Positions 54,048 through 64,000 of a stretch of 64,000 bases of DNA are shown one piece after another. The notes under the pieces are model-generated. The model was not told where the DNA came from, ran no database searches, and saw only the letters and a list, made by a program, of their open reading frames with translations. Numbering within the stretch: the stretch's first letter is position 1; every line of letters begins with the position of its first letter. The stretch covers positions 72,328,093 through 72,392,092 of the forward strand of contig JARCOQ010000006.1 in NCBI GenBank assembly GCA_029207755.1, in the 5' to 3' direction. Both the position numbers and the translations under genes were made by a program. Source of the DNA: Chamaea fasciata. Its lineage: Eukaryota > Chordata > Aves > Passeriformes > Sylviidae.

Positions 54048-54212
54048 GAATCATAGGATCATAGAACACCACGTTGGAAAGGACCTCAAGGACGAACTGA
54101 TCCAAACTTTCTTGCCAAAAGCACAGTTTAGACAGGATGGTCCAGCACCCTTAGAAGTGTCCAGTGTTGGGAAATCCATCACTTCCCTGGGGAAATTATT
54201 CCAGTGATGTGT
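54048..54212 (-). mobile_element. CR1 LINE 3' end (antisense on + strand)
   Basis: The segment begins with aatcataggatcatagaac, followed by acgttggaaaggacctcaag, a ccagtgttgggaaatccatc block and tccctggggaaattattcca. This is the avian CR1 3' end in reverse complement. It is truncated next to a T40 run. Confidence 0.88.
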
Positions 54213-54225
54213 AGTCCATGGGTCC

Positions 54226-54227
<2 letters not shown>

Positions 54228-54267
<40 letters not shown>
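54228..54267. repeat. Poly-T run of 40
   Basis: An uninterrupted 40-base T homopolymer immediately beside the broken edge of the CR1 relic. Confidence 0.9.
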
Positions 54268-55439
54268 CTGTATGTGTGGGTCTTTCTTCCTGAATTTCGC
54301 TATGAATTTCCTAGGATCCAAGAAAAGTAAAGGCCAGGAAAACTCCTTTCCCTAAGATTTAACTACAAGCCATATTCTGGAGTAACAGGAAGATAAACAA
54401 TAATTTCAGGACTATATTTTGTAGAAATAACATACTGATGGAAAATGGATACCCCACTTACTTAGCTATGGAGGTAGCCAGGAGACACTAAACAATACTG
54501 AAAACTAAAGCACTGAGTATATAAGGTAATACATAAGGATGAGTTTTCTGGAATAGGGAGCCGTCAGACACAGGAGGTTTTCAGTGTACAAAGCTGCCAT
54601 ATCCTGTCACATTCTGCACTGTGTCATTCAGCCTCCTGTGCTGCCAGTCAGCACAAACAAACCTGCTCTGAGACAGAGCATGTGCGCAACTTCCGCATGT
54701 AAACATAAAACTGAATGGGCTTGTTTTGCAAGCGTGATGGGACACAGATTATGTCTGTAAGACAAAACTGGCACTTTATTTTCATGTATTTGGTGGAAAA
54801 CATAAAGAAAGCGGAAAGCAATGCATTATATTTTCTGATCTCCGTGCTTGTAGAGTTAAGTCTGTAAGTCGGTGAACACTGACTGAGACGTATAGAAATA
54901 GGGCTCTCTGTAATTCAAATTCTGCAATTCAAATTCAATTCACACTTCGATGCTTTGGTTTGTAACAGTAAAGCCAAGAGATGTCATGTCATTAGGTCTT
55001 GTACTGCCCTTGCGTGGATCAAATTCAGGTCAGTGGTAGAACGGTAGAACAAATAATATCATTGAATTGTATAATTACTAGAGATCTGCTCCTGCCTCAC
55101 TAAGAGGGCAGTGTCTAAGTGAAAAAGAGTCAATACAAGGCTAGATGCAATGCAACGTGAAGCTGCACTCCACCTTCTCTTCACATGCTGCATTTTCAAG
55201 CATACACACAGACACTTCTGTTGAAAAGCATTCTCTGAAGTGGTGCAAAGCTGGTATTGCCTGATCTCCAAATGAAGTGGGACTTGAGGGAAGAAGTGTA
55301 AAAAGGCCAAGTCTTATCTTTTGCAGTACAAATTAACACACTGAATTTGTAGAACAGAATAAACTAGACCAGGCTGTTATGTGGTCCGACTGCCTGAGTA
55401 CCTCAGGGCTGACCAAAAGTTAAAGGCTGTTGTTAAGGG

Positions 55440-55575
55440 CATTGTCCAAACACCTCTGAAACACTGCCAGGTTGCCTGGGGCATTGATCCCCTCGCTCTC
55501 CAGGGAGCCTGCTCAATGTTTGACCACCCTCTCATAAAGAAATGTTTCCTGATGTCAAGTCTGAATAGCTGTAAA
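55440..55575 (-). mobile_element. CR1 LINE fragment (antisense on + strand)
   Basis: The blocks ttgatcccctcgctctccag, ggagcctgctcaatgtttga and ccaccctctcataaagaaat, then tttcctgatgtcaagtctga, match the CR1 3' region in reverse complement. The copy is 3'-truncated: the usual atcatag tail end is missing on this side. Confidence 0.75.
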
Positions 55576-58500
55576 TAGGATATCTTGAATTAAGAATATA
55601 GTCTATCATTTTGGTAGTTTGTGGTATTTCTAGAACAAAACATAGTGATCAGAGGAATTTTTAAAAGCAGAAATTATTTTCATTCCCATCAGTTAAATAA
55701 ATCCAGTGCAAGGTTTTAAGACCCTCTCTTGACCCATCCACATTTTTCAGCAAAAAACCAGCTGGTTTTTTTTCCAGAAATGTTGGATGCTGCTTGTGAG
55801 GAGGTCAGAAAAATGTTTAGTTCAGGCCATTTAGGAAACTAAATAAGTTTCTTCCATGTAGGGGAATTAGAAATATTTTATCATTTTTTTAAACTTTTGT
55901 GTGCGAGTCACTTTTTCTTGCTGACAAAGTAGAATGAAATAGGATGCCATTGAAAAACAAAGGAGTTAGAGAATCTCTGAAAATTCCTGTCAGTGGTCAC
56001 ATCCAGGTATGATCAGTTGGTGCAGGGGCAGCAGCTCCAACATCAAGGCTCTATGTCTCTCACGAAGGACGTGTCCAAGGCTGGATCAAGTGGCAATGCA
56101 ACTTGATCTAGATGAAGTGTGAAATCGCAGCACATGCCGGGCAAATTATCCGCACCCTGTGGCAGGGTGTTTATGAAGGCTCTGTTTTGGCTGGATGCTT
56201 GTGGGCTTACTAAGGACAGGCAGAACTGGCCTGATAGACACTCTGCTGCTATTTAGTTACTTCCAGTAGATTTTTAAACAAAATTGGAGCTGCTGCAGTG
56301 AGTTTGTACAGATTCATGGGTGTGGTGTTTTTGCAATAGGCTCATTAAGTCAGATTTGCCTTCTGGCGGGGACACAGCCTAAGGGGAGGGTAGAAAAGCC
56401 ACTGTCACTGGGCATTGGGATTCTGTCACTTGTTCAAAATAGGGTCCAAAATTGAGGTCACTATTCACAAAGACAGTTCTAAAGAGGTAGATCTAGGTAC
56501 TTCATTGAAAGCATGGGGAAAAGCCACATGAAATAAGGAGAGTGTGATGTTAGTCCATGCTAACATCTGTTTTTTCTATTATAAAATATCTTATATTTTC
56601 TGTTCTTCTAATCATCTGCTTTGAGTTAAGAGATAAACTTTCTCATTTCATCTATTTGGTCTGTTTGGTGCTTTTAGTTTATGAATTTATTTAGCATCTA
56701 TTAGGGCACAATGGAGTTTGAGTTGTGTGAAGAGCAATTAAAATGAGAGAACAGTCCTAAATTAAGCAGTTTGGGTGTAATTCTGTGTAACTTTTACAAT
56801 AATTTCTACTGACACAAAATAAGTAGCAGCTTTTGCTAAATGGAGTAGTCTAGACCTGAATATATGTCAGTGTAACACAATTCCCAAATGGATGTGAAGT
56901 TGTGTCATTATCTGTTAGTAGTTTATAAATACTTTATAATGGCATAAATGGTTAAACTGCCATTTATTTAAACTGCCAGAGAATGCTTATTGCACAACCA
57001 CCTGATGCTGGAAGTAGATACAAGTAGGCTGGAGGACAGGATCTGAATTCAAAATTATCGCAACAATAGCAATAATTAAAACGATTGAATACATGTCAGT
57101 AAACAGAAATGAAAGGCAATGTACTCAGGGGTAATCAGCTAAATAAAAACAGGATGAGGAAACAATTGGCTTCACAAATACGAAGGAAAAGGTCTGGGTA
57201 ATGGATCAGAGTTGATGGCAGTTCCACAACTCTGCATTCACCATTAGACCAGCAAGAATTTGGTCTGATGCCTTAACAGAAACACAGTCGGCTTGGAGAG
57301 CTGAAACCACAGCATGCACAGAGAGGAAAGGCATGGAGCATTCTGCAAAAATACAGGGTTTTTGTGGTTTTGAAAGAGTGCATGTACACAGCAGAACATC
57401 TTCATAGCCATTAATGTTTGTAAAGATCAGCTCATCTTAGCAACCTGTTCTAAAAATGGAGTGCAGGCTCCCACAAACCTCATCAGATCACATCCAGGAG
57501 GAAGTGATTTTGTTACTGTGCAGAGACTTCTACTGTATTCATTACAGCCAACAATATCAAAGCACTGTACAGTAGCATGAGACAGCTACTGAGCATTTCT
57601 TTTCCCATAACATTTCCATAGATGGGACAGTATAACTAGTAATGTATTCCCTAAGGAGATAGAAAAACCAAGTTTTGATATTGTAGGTTTTAATATTTCA
57701 TAAGCTCCATCTTATTTCTAGGATATTCTATCACTGAGAAATGTGAGTAGCTGGAAATGGTTTCTTTTTGTACTAGTCTGCACTTCTTTCACTTCCTTCT
57801 CTTCATGCATCTTTCTCAGTTTTCAGTGTGACCTGCATAATGTCATTGTCATGTACAACCTATATACCACATTCAAAAAAAGGAGAGTAACATGTTGTAT
57901 GACTGAAGCGTGTCATTATCCAGCACTCAAAGCAGCAGAGGAACAGCACGCTGCGTGGAGCAGGGCTCAGTGTCACTTCTCAGCTCCTGCTGGCCGCATC
58001 GCTGGGGCTGCCAATGACGGGAAGAATTGGTCCCTGTCAGGAGAGCAAACATCAGCATTAATTATAACTGCGGGATAATTTGTAATGTTTATTCTTCTGT
58101 TAAGTTTCCTTTTGTAAGGCAGTAGGGACTGACGTTTATTGCGGGCCTTTATTTCCATCTTCATTCTTCGCTGCGTTCTGAATAGTTCTCAGAAAGTCAG
58201 CACGAAATATGGATTAGAAACATTCCCAGACAGACAGTACAGAGGAGAGAGGAGAACAGGAGGAGGCGGGGAAGACCAAAAATCAGATGAAAAGAGCTTC
58301 AAAGATTCTCTTCCCTCACAGCGGAAGTTTCTGAAGGATCAGAAGATGAAAGCAAAACATGAAGGTTAACCTACGAATAACCGCACGGGATACTGGAACC
58401 GGATATAAAGGATGTACTGTAGAAAAACCGACCGGGTGCTTGAGTGGTCACAGCTGTGACGCGGCCTGAGCCGGCTGTCGCCTCAGGGGCGGTCGGTGCC

Positions 58501-58610
58501 CCGCAGCGGCTGAGCGAAGGCGCCCTTTACACCTCCAGCGAACCAGGCGCGCACCCCGCGGGAGCGGCCGCGCGCGGGCGCCGGGATCTCCCGCGGGAAG
58601 TGCGCGGCGC

Positions 58611-58642
58611 GGAAGTGACGGCGGCGGGAAGTGACGGCGGCG
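58611..58642 (+). promoter_or_regulatory. Perfect 16-bp tandem repeat with ETS/CRE-half-site motif
   Basis: GGAAGTGACGGCGGCG occurs twice head to tail (58611-58626 and 58627-58642) without a mismatch. Each unit carries an ETS/GABP-type GGAAGTG fused to a TGACG CRE half-site. It ends 37 bp before the METTL14 ATG, so it lies in the core promoter or 5'UTR. Confidence 0.75.
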
Positions 58643-58679
58643 GCGGGAGCGCGGGCCCGGGCCCGGGGCCGCTCCGGCC

Positions 58680-58745
58680 ATGAACAGCCGCCTGCAGGAG
58701 ATCCGCGAGCGGCAGAAGCTCCGCCGGCAGCTCCTGGCGCAGCAG
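58680..58745 (+). CDS. METTL14: METTL14 exon 1 coding part
   Basis: 66 nt, 22 codons, phase 0, donor CAG|GTACGG. Encodes the basic helical start through RRQLLAQQ. The ATG is the first in frame with the conserved protein and sits in the CpG island. Confidence 0.95.
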
Positions 58746-61700
58746 GTACGGCCCGCAGCGGCCCGGGCCTGGGGCGGGCCGTGTGCGGGCAGGGGCCGGG
58801 CTGGCCGCGGCGTGACTTTGTGTTTCCCCCTGTGCAGCTGGGGGCCGAGAACGCGGACAGCATCGGCGCCGTGCTCAACAGCAAAGATGAGCAGCGGGAG
58901 ATCGCGGAGACCAGGGAGACCTGCAGGTCGGCATCGCAGGGGAGTGGCTGTGCAAAACTGGGGGCTCGATGGGAGGTCAGGCCCGGGAAATGCGATGGGA
59001 TTACACTCGGTGAAAGAAAATTCAGCAGTTAAATTGAACTGAATTTAACTAGTAACTAAATTGGTTAAATTAGAGCGGTGAACAAGACGAGTAGGGTCTA
59101 AGTTATTCCCTTCTAAGAGCAGCTTGGAAATACAGGCTGACTTTTGTTTCTGGTGTTGAAAAGCGACTGTGTAGGAAAATGGAGATCTGAATTCAGAATG
59201 GGCCGTCTGCTTGGGTCCCGGAGCCTTCATGCCTTTGCCAAGCACAGTTCAGGGCAGTTCAGTTCGAAAGTTCTCATGAAACCACGGATGTGTCTAGGAT
59301 AGCAGATACTGCATATCAGTTCTCACTTGTGTGTGAACGGGCTTAATTTTGTGGGCCAACTGCTTTGGGGTAAAACAAGCTCTACTTTTGAGAGGAGAAA
59401 AATGAGAAGGGCGCGGGAATGACTCTTTAATAAGTTGTGCTGAACTCAAATATACTGAGAGAGGAATAGCTTTTCTTGTATGATGTTTTGGAATAGTTTC
59501 AAATTTGTAACATGCAGTCAAGGCATGCTATCAAAGATTCCTGAACAGTTTTCTTTGGAGGCAGAAACTGTCTTATGGGGATTTTTGGCTCTTTGTAGGG
59601 CTGCTTATGATACTTCTGCACCAAACGCGAAACGTAAATATCCAGATGAGGGAGAAGCTGATGAGGAAGAGATTGAAGACTATAAGGTAAGAAAAAAAGG
59701 AAAAAGTTACTCTTCTCTGGTGTTGTGTCCCTGAGGTACTTAGAAAATGTGCGCGTATAGTAAAATAAACGTGATGCGTGTAGATCCTTGAAGGTGCGTG
59801 TTCCACAGTGGTGGAAGCACTCCCTTGCTGCCTTCCACTGAAGGAGTGTGAGGACGTAGATGCTCCATGGTTCATCTCGGGTGTGGCCTCGGTGCACTGA
59901 GCTCTACGCTCACCAAAGCCCAGAGTGTGGAGCCTGAATTAGCGCTGCTCCTGGGAGGAGGCAGGCCCAGGTGTAAGTGCCCACAGGAAACAGCACTGAG
60001 CCATGGCAGGCTGTGGGAAGAAGTGGTGAAACGTGTGTGTGCTTGGGTACACACGGAAAGAATCTTGACCGGAATTCCGTTGTGTCAAAAGGAAAGCCTG
60101 CAGTTAGCAGCAGGCACAGGCCATGGCATGAGACAAGGGAGGCTGAAGGCGTCTTCTGGCCCTTGTGTGCAGTGCCAAGGAATGCATTTCTGGATGAGTG
60201 AAAGAGACAAGGGATTCTAAGGGAATTGAAAGTAAGAGGCTTGGTTTGGGGTGTTTTTTTAAGTGTCCAAAATGTCCAGAAAGAGTTAGGTTGAAAAAAA
60301 AAAAAAAAGCCAAAATGACTCCATGGTCATTGAAGTGTCAAAATCTCATACCCTTCACTTTTCAAATGCTCATCCCAAAGCTATTTGACAGCTTTCTCCT
60401 AATGTGATGTTTTGGCCAAGATGAGAGATAGAAAGAGCTTATACAAAGGCGTGGTTATCATACAGCTGTCTTTATGATTTGCTTTGGGATCTGGTTGCAG
60501 TGTATGTCCTCCTGCCTTCTTTCCAAGTCCTAATAACCTTGTTTCTATGGTTAAATCAAATCAATGTCAGTGTATTTATGAAATAGTGCAGTGTCCGCTA
60601 TTCTCTTGGATGCCTGAAGTAGTAATTTTTTAAATACAAAGCCTTCGTCATGTTACATTTGTGTTCAGATTTGTAAATTTTTCTGTAATAACGTGTTTTA
60701 TCTTACTAAACCAAAAAGTTAATGTATGACAGGATTGATTTTGAAAGTCTCTCTGTAAAGGGACAGACGTTATTTTTAACATGCTAAGTGTTGGTCTGTA
60801 CATCCTGTTTAGTAAAGAAATTGTCACCATGAAGTACAAGGGTGTTTGTGAAGCAGGGTTTTTATTCTTCCATTAGTGATCAGTTAATATCAATTAATTT
60901 TACTTCTTCAGCAAGTACATGGGTAAAGAACTAAATTCTTATTACCTATAAAGTAAATATGGATAAATCACTTGGGTTGGCTAAGTACATGAATCTGAAT
61001 TATAATTCAGGTTTTCTTAATCACTGTGGAGAAGACTTACCGTGAGGTGGGTTGTAACCATTTGCAAGTGGCCAGACTTTTTCTATGTTGTTGAAATGGA
61101 AGAATATTTGAATAACAGTAGCTCAGACAAAATTCAGTCAAGCTGATGAACAGACATAAGAAACTTGAAACCCCAGAGTAGAACATCTATAGTGGAGTCA
61201 TCAGCTGTTTCCTGCAGGCATTGCTAATTCCCTATTGGCAAGGAGATAAGAACAGTAAAATTCCATCAGCATTTATGTAACTTTTTCCTGAGCTCTCTGA
61301 GCCTGTTTAAATTTAGTCTTGTAATACAAACTCGTACGAAAATCTGGATCCTTAAGGTGTCAAGCCCTATTGTATTGTGTTTAATGCAACTTGGACAAAA
61401 GCAATAATAGACTTAACTAGTAGTGTTGTGGACAAGTTTTGCAAGTTTGCCAGTTTTGTTCGGAAAATCAGGGGTGTTTCTGATGTGAAGGGACCTTGTC
61501 TGTATCCCTGACTTGCAGTGATGAGTTCTGTGTGATGGGATCAGGTAAGTCTTCTGAAATGATTTAAATTTTTTGTGCCCTGGCTTCAGATTTGGTGGAA
61601 ATGAATGTACCCTCAAACCTGTCTGAGAGCAGTTTTTGACATAAAAGGTGGAGTATTTTACTTTGTTCAGCCATGTAGGAACATCTGATGCAAAAGAAAA

Positions 61701-63964
61701 AAAAAAGAAAAAAAAAGTGTTTCAATTTTGGTGGGGTTTTTTTTTATTTGTGTGTCTGTTTTTGGTTTTTCTGTAGAATGTGTGAATTTATAGTGGTGGT
61801 TCTTCATAAGGCTCAGGCTGAGGTGAGAACAAAGGGCAGCACTGGCTCCAGTCTGGCAGCTTGACTCCAGTCTTGGAGCCTGGCTCTGCCTTGCCAGCCT
61901 TGGGCAGGGGGGGGAGGTGGGGTGGGGTGGTTGATAGGGAAGAGATGCACTATTGGAAAAATGGATAATGGATGTTTTAAAGTCAGAAAGTTGAGTTGTG
62001 GTTTTGGAGAACTCCTAAAATACTCTTTTCTTGTGGAATTGTAACAGTTGTCCCAGGGCTAGTTGAGCTCCCTGGTCTGTGTTTGGAAGTGACATAGAAT
62101 AGGATTAGAGTCTCTGCTGCCACTGCCAGGCTTTTCACCACCCTCTGGGAGCCATGAGTGCTGTTCCACCTGTTGCCTTCCCCAGGTGATTTAACTCCAC
62201 TGTTTGAACCTGTGTGAGTGTCTGGTTTGTGGGGTTTCACTTTGTGTGGAGGACAAAACCACTTCTGTTTTGCTGTCTTGCCAGCCTAATTTGAGGCTGT
62301 CTTGTTCTACTTCGTTTGTGCAAGCAGAGACCTGCAGGCTTGGGATGCTTCCCTGCCATTGTTGTGGAGGCTGAAGAAAGCTTACTTGGTGGAACCATGG
62401 ATTCCATGTATCTCCAGTCATTTGAAACAAACTATGTTTGAATATTGTGGGGAGTTCCTTTCCCTAACTCTATAGCAGATGCTTTGGAAAACCCGGATAA
62501 TTAATGTACAACCACCTAGTAGCTTGTGTTTCTGCTGCTGTCATTCTGTCTCTGCTGTGACTGTGTCCTTTCTCTTTGAAAGTTGGTGCTGTGGGCTTTT
62601 GTTGGTGGCCACAAGACTCATTTTGAATCACTTATGAAGGCATAAAGGGAACTGGGATGACTCAGGTGTCCCAACTGGTGCTTATCATCAGAAGGACAAG
62701 ATTTAGAGAAAGGTGGAAGGGGGAAACAGGTGTAACTTGTGATGGCATAAGCAGTTTTTAGTAAAACTCTAGCTTTCAGCTTTTTGGGTTGGTTTTTTTT
62801 TTTTTTTTTTTTTGCCTGAATAACACTTGCTGCTGCTTGTCTCTACATTTCTTTTCCTTGCAAACACTGTTTCTGATATTAGTCTTCTTTTTTGATCTGG
62901 TTAAACAGACAAGCAAAAAGACTGTGTATCTCTTAAGTTCATCACCTGAACAGGAAAGGGGAAGCTGTGACCTATTTATCACATCAGGCATTTCAGAAGT
63001 TGGTTCAAAGCTTCACTTTGGAAATAACAGAAGCTTACTCAAAGATTTTGACATTTAGAGGGATCAAAATTGGGAGGGACAACACTTAATTTTTATTCTG
63101 CATTCAGACAGCTTATGTAGCACAGGGTAAATACAGCTGTCATAATATGGCAGATGATATCAGTTAGTAGTTCTTCAGTTGTACTTCTGTGTTTTATAAG
63201 TCTGTGTACTGGATCCAGGATCAGTAGGAAGGCAGAAAGTGATGTGAAGGAAGTTTCTCTTGAGTTCCTGTTCTCTGAGCTCTGTGCTGGATGTTCAGAG
63301 TACTTCGGTGTAACAGATCTCTGAATCCTGGAAACCTGTTGAATGAGCAATTGGTGGCTCTCTAGATATTTTTAATGTAAATTTTGGGGCCATAGAATAG
63401 GAATGTTAAAGTTACATTTAAGGACAGTCCAGGTGAAATACTGGTTTGTACCATGAGCTGTTTCTGCAAAGTGTGGACTTTGCTAAGACTGGAAAATAGG
63501 AGATGATTGTGTGGATGTAAATGCTCAGAAGTTCTGTTGCAGAAGAACTTCGACAAAATATATACTTTCAGTCCAAAGAATGAAAGTTTTGTGGGACAAA
63601 AATGTAAAATTCCACACCTTGTAAAGCACTGTCAGGGGCTGGAAGTGAAGGGGTTCTTATTTTTTTTCTTCTTTCAGAGGCCTTTCCTAGTAACAGTCTC
63701 CTCGTTAGCGAGAGAGGTGCAGACTTTTTGGGGAATAGGTGAATTTTTTTTCCCCCTCCAACACTGGAGCTGGATGTGCTTTTTGTTGACAGTCCAGTTC
63801 TCGTTATCATTCTGCTTCTTAAAGAAAGCACAGGAACAGTTCCATCTTGTGTGCACACTTGTAATACCTGCTTTATTTCCAAGGATGAAGTAGAGCTGCA
63901 GCAAGATGAAGAAAACCTGCCCTACGAAGAAGAGATTTACAAAGATTCCAGTACCTTCCTTAAG
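58680..63964 (+). CDS. METTL14: N6-adenosine methyltransferase non-catalytic subunit METTL14, exons 1-4 (partial)
   Basis: METTL14 is the RNA-binding, allosteric partner of METTL3 in the nuclear m6A writer complex. Exons 58680-58745, 58838-58926, 59599-59686 and 63884-63964 join in phase to encode the first 108 residues (human total 456). These begin [20 protein letters not shown] and pass through [40 protein letters not shown] and [20 protein letters not shown] to FLK. This is the N-terminal helical and acidic region. The MT-A70-like fold that pairs with METTL3 lies beyond the window. The start has G at -3. Human reads MDSRLQE, so Asp2 is Asn here. Intron 1 is only 92 nt. The identification is unambiguous. 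Confidence 0.96.
58838..58926 (+). CDS. METTL14: METTL14 exon 2
   Basis: 89 nt, acceptor ccctgtgcag. Encodes [20 protein letters not shown] and EIAETRETC, with an Arg codon split AG|G. The donor CAG|GTCGGC lacks A at +3, but the phase to exon 3 is exact. Confidence 0.95.
59599..59686 (+). CDS. METTL14: METTL14 exon 3
   Basis: 88 nt, acceptor gctctttgtag, donor AAG|GTAAGA. Encodes [20 protein letters not shown] and DEEEIEDYK, the acidic segment. Human reads RASYDTS where this reads RAAYDTS. Confidence 0.95.
59687..63883 (+). other. METTL14: METTL14 intron 3
   Basis: A 4.2-kb intron, AT-rich with T-rich runs (for example T21 at 62793-62813, a short (A)n-G-(A)n at about 61689-61710, and a G-rich stretch near 61905-61930). 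No additional exon with conserved coding potential and no well-preserved transposon was seen. Confidence 0.6.
63884..63964 (+). CDS. METTL14: METTL14 exon 4
   Basis: 81 nt, phase 0 to 0, acceptor tatttccaag, donor AAG|GTGAGC. Encodes [27 protein letters not shown], nearly identical to human. The gene continues past the right edge. Confidence 0.95.
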
Positions 63965-64000
63965 GTGAGCTGCTTTTGCAATTGGAGGTGTAGTCAAAGC

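Larger units (their letters stand above)
46621..58439. other. Intergenic region between PRSS12 and METTL14 (head to head)
   Basis: About 11.8 kb of mainly AT-rich DNA between two divergent promoters. It contains CR1 relics near 54.05-54.21 and 55.44-55.58 kb and a 40-T run at 54228-54267. Otherwise I see no gene. The frame at 57743-58078 (111 codons) starts with a hydrophobic stretch but has no recognisable homologue and mixed codon use. Confidence 0.55.
58440..58920 (+). promoter_or_regulatory. METTL14: CpG-island promoter of METTL14
   Basis: A CpG-dense island covering METTL14 exons 1-2. It is TATA-less, with duplicated ETS-like GGAAGTGACG motifs 40-70 bp before the start codon. The composition is typical of a housekeeping promoter. 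Confidence 0.8.

Noticed and set aside
57743..58078. 111-codon frame with a hydrophobic start (possible signal peptide)
   Set aside because: No homology that I recognise. The downstream part looks like random coding of intergenic DNA, and no promoter or exon structure is seen.

Overview
The window is nuclear DNA from a vertebrate, most likely a bird. The evidence is compact introns, GT-AG splice sites, three CpG-island promoters and classic avian-style CR1 LINE ends with the 'aatcatag-gatcatag' signature. No prokaryotic, viral, CRISPR or operon-type features are present. All coding assignments were made by reading exons, splice sites and reading phase directly and comparing the products with vertebrate proteins I know.

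Layout from left to right. (1) 937-4664, + strand: the last five coding exons of a heparan sulfate N-deacetylase/N-sulfotransferase, called NDST3 from sequence plus neighbourhood. (2) 9.6-10.2 kb: a CpG-island promoter with NRF1-type and YY1-type sites. It is followed to about 12.88 kb by a spliced non-coding transcription unit that fits SNHG8, a snoRNA host gene. I see a candidate H/ACA snoRNA at 12503-12630 inside its last intron. (3) 46105 down to 15520, - strand: a complete 13-exon PRSS12 (neurotrypsin) gene encoding about 810 residues. It has a signal peptide, a short Pro/Ala/Gly/Arg-rich segment, four SRCR domains each split over two exons, a convertase-type RRQKR/IIGG activation site and an intact trypsin-like protease domain. 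Its 3'UTR runs to about 13.24 kb, tail to tail with the SNHG8-like unit. (4) 46.6-58.4 kb: a gene-poor stretch with CR1 relics and a 40-nt poly-T run. (5) 58680-63964, + strand: the first four coding exons of METTL14 (N6-adenosine RNA methyltransferase subunit), starting in its own CpG island and continuing past the window.

The order NDST3 - SNHG8 - PRSS12 - METTL14 matches human chromosome 4q26, so this is a conserved syntenic block. The genes do not form a pathway. NDST3 modifies heparan sulfate in the Golgi, neurotrypsin is a secreted synaptic protease that cleaves agrin (itself a heparan sulfate proteoglycan), and METTL14 is nuclear.

The most interesting observation is that PRSS12 exon 1 keeps the start, the signal peptide and the correct splice phase into SRCR1, but lacks a recognisable kringle domain where human neurotrypsin has one. 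The rest of the protein is collinear with human at a constant offset of 65 residues.
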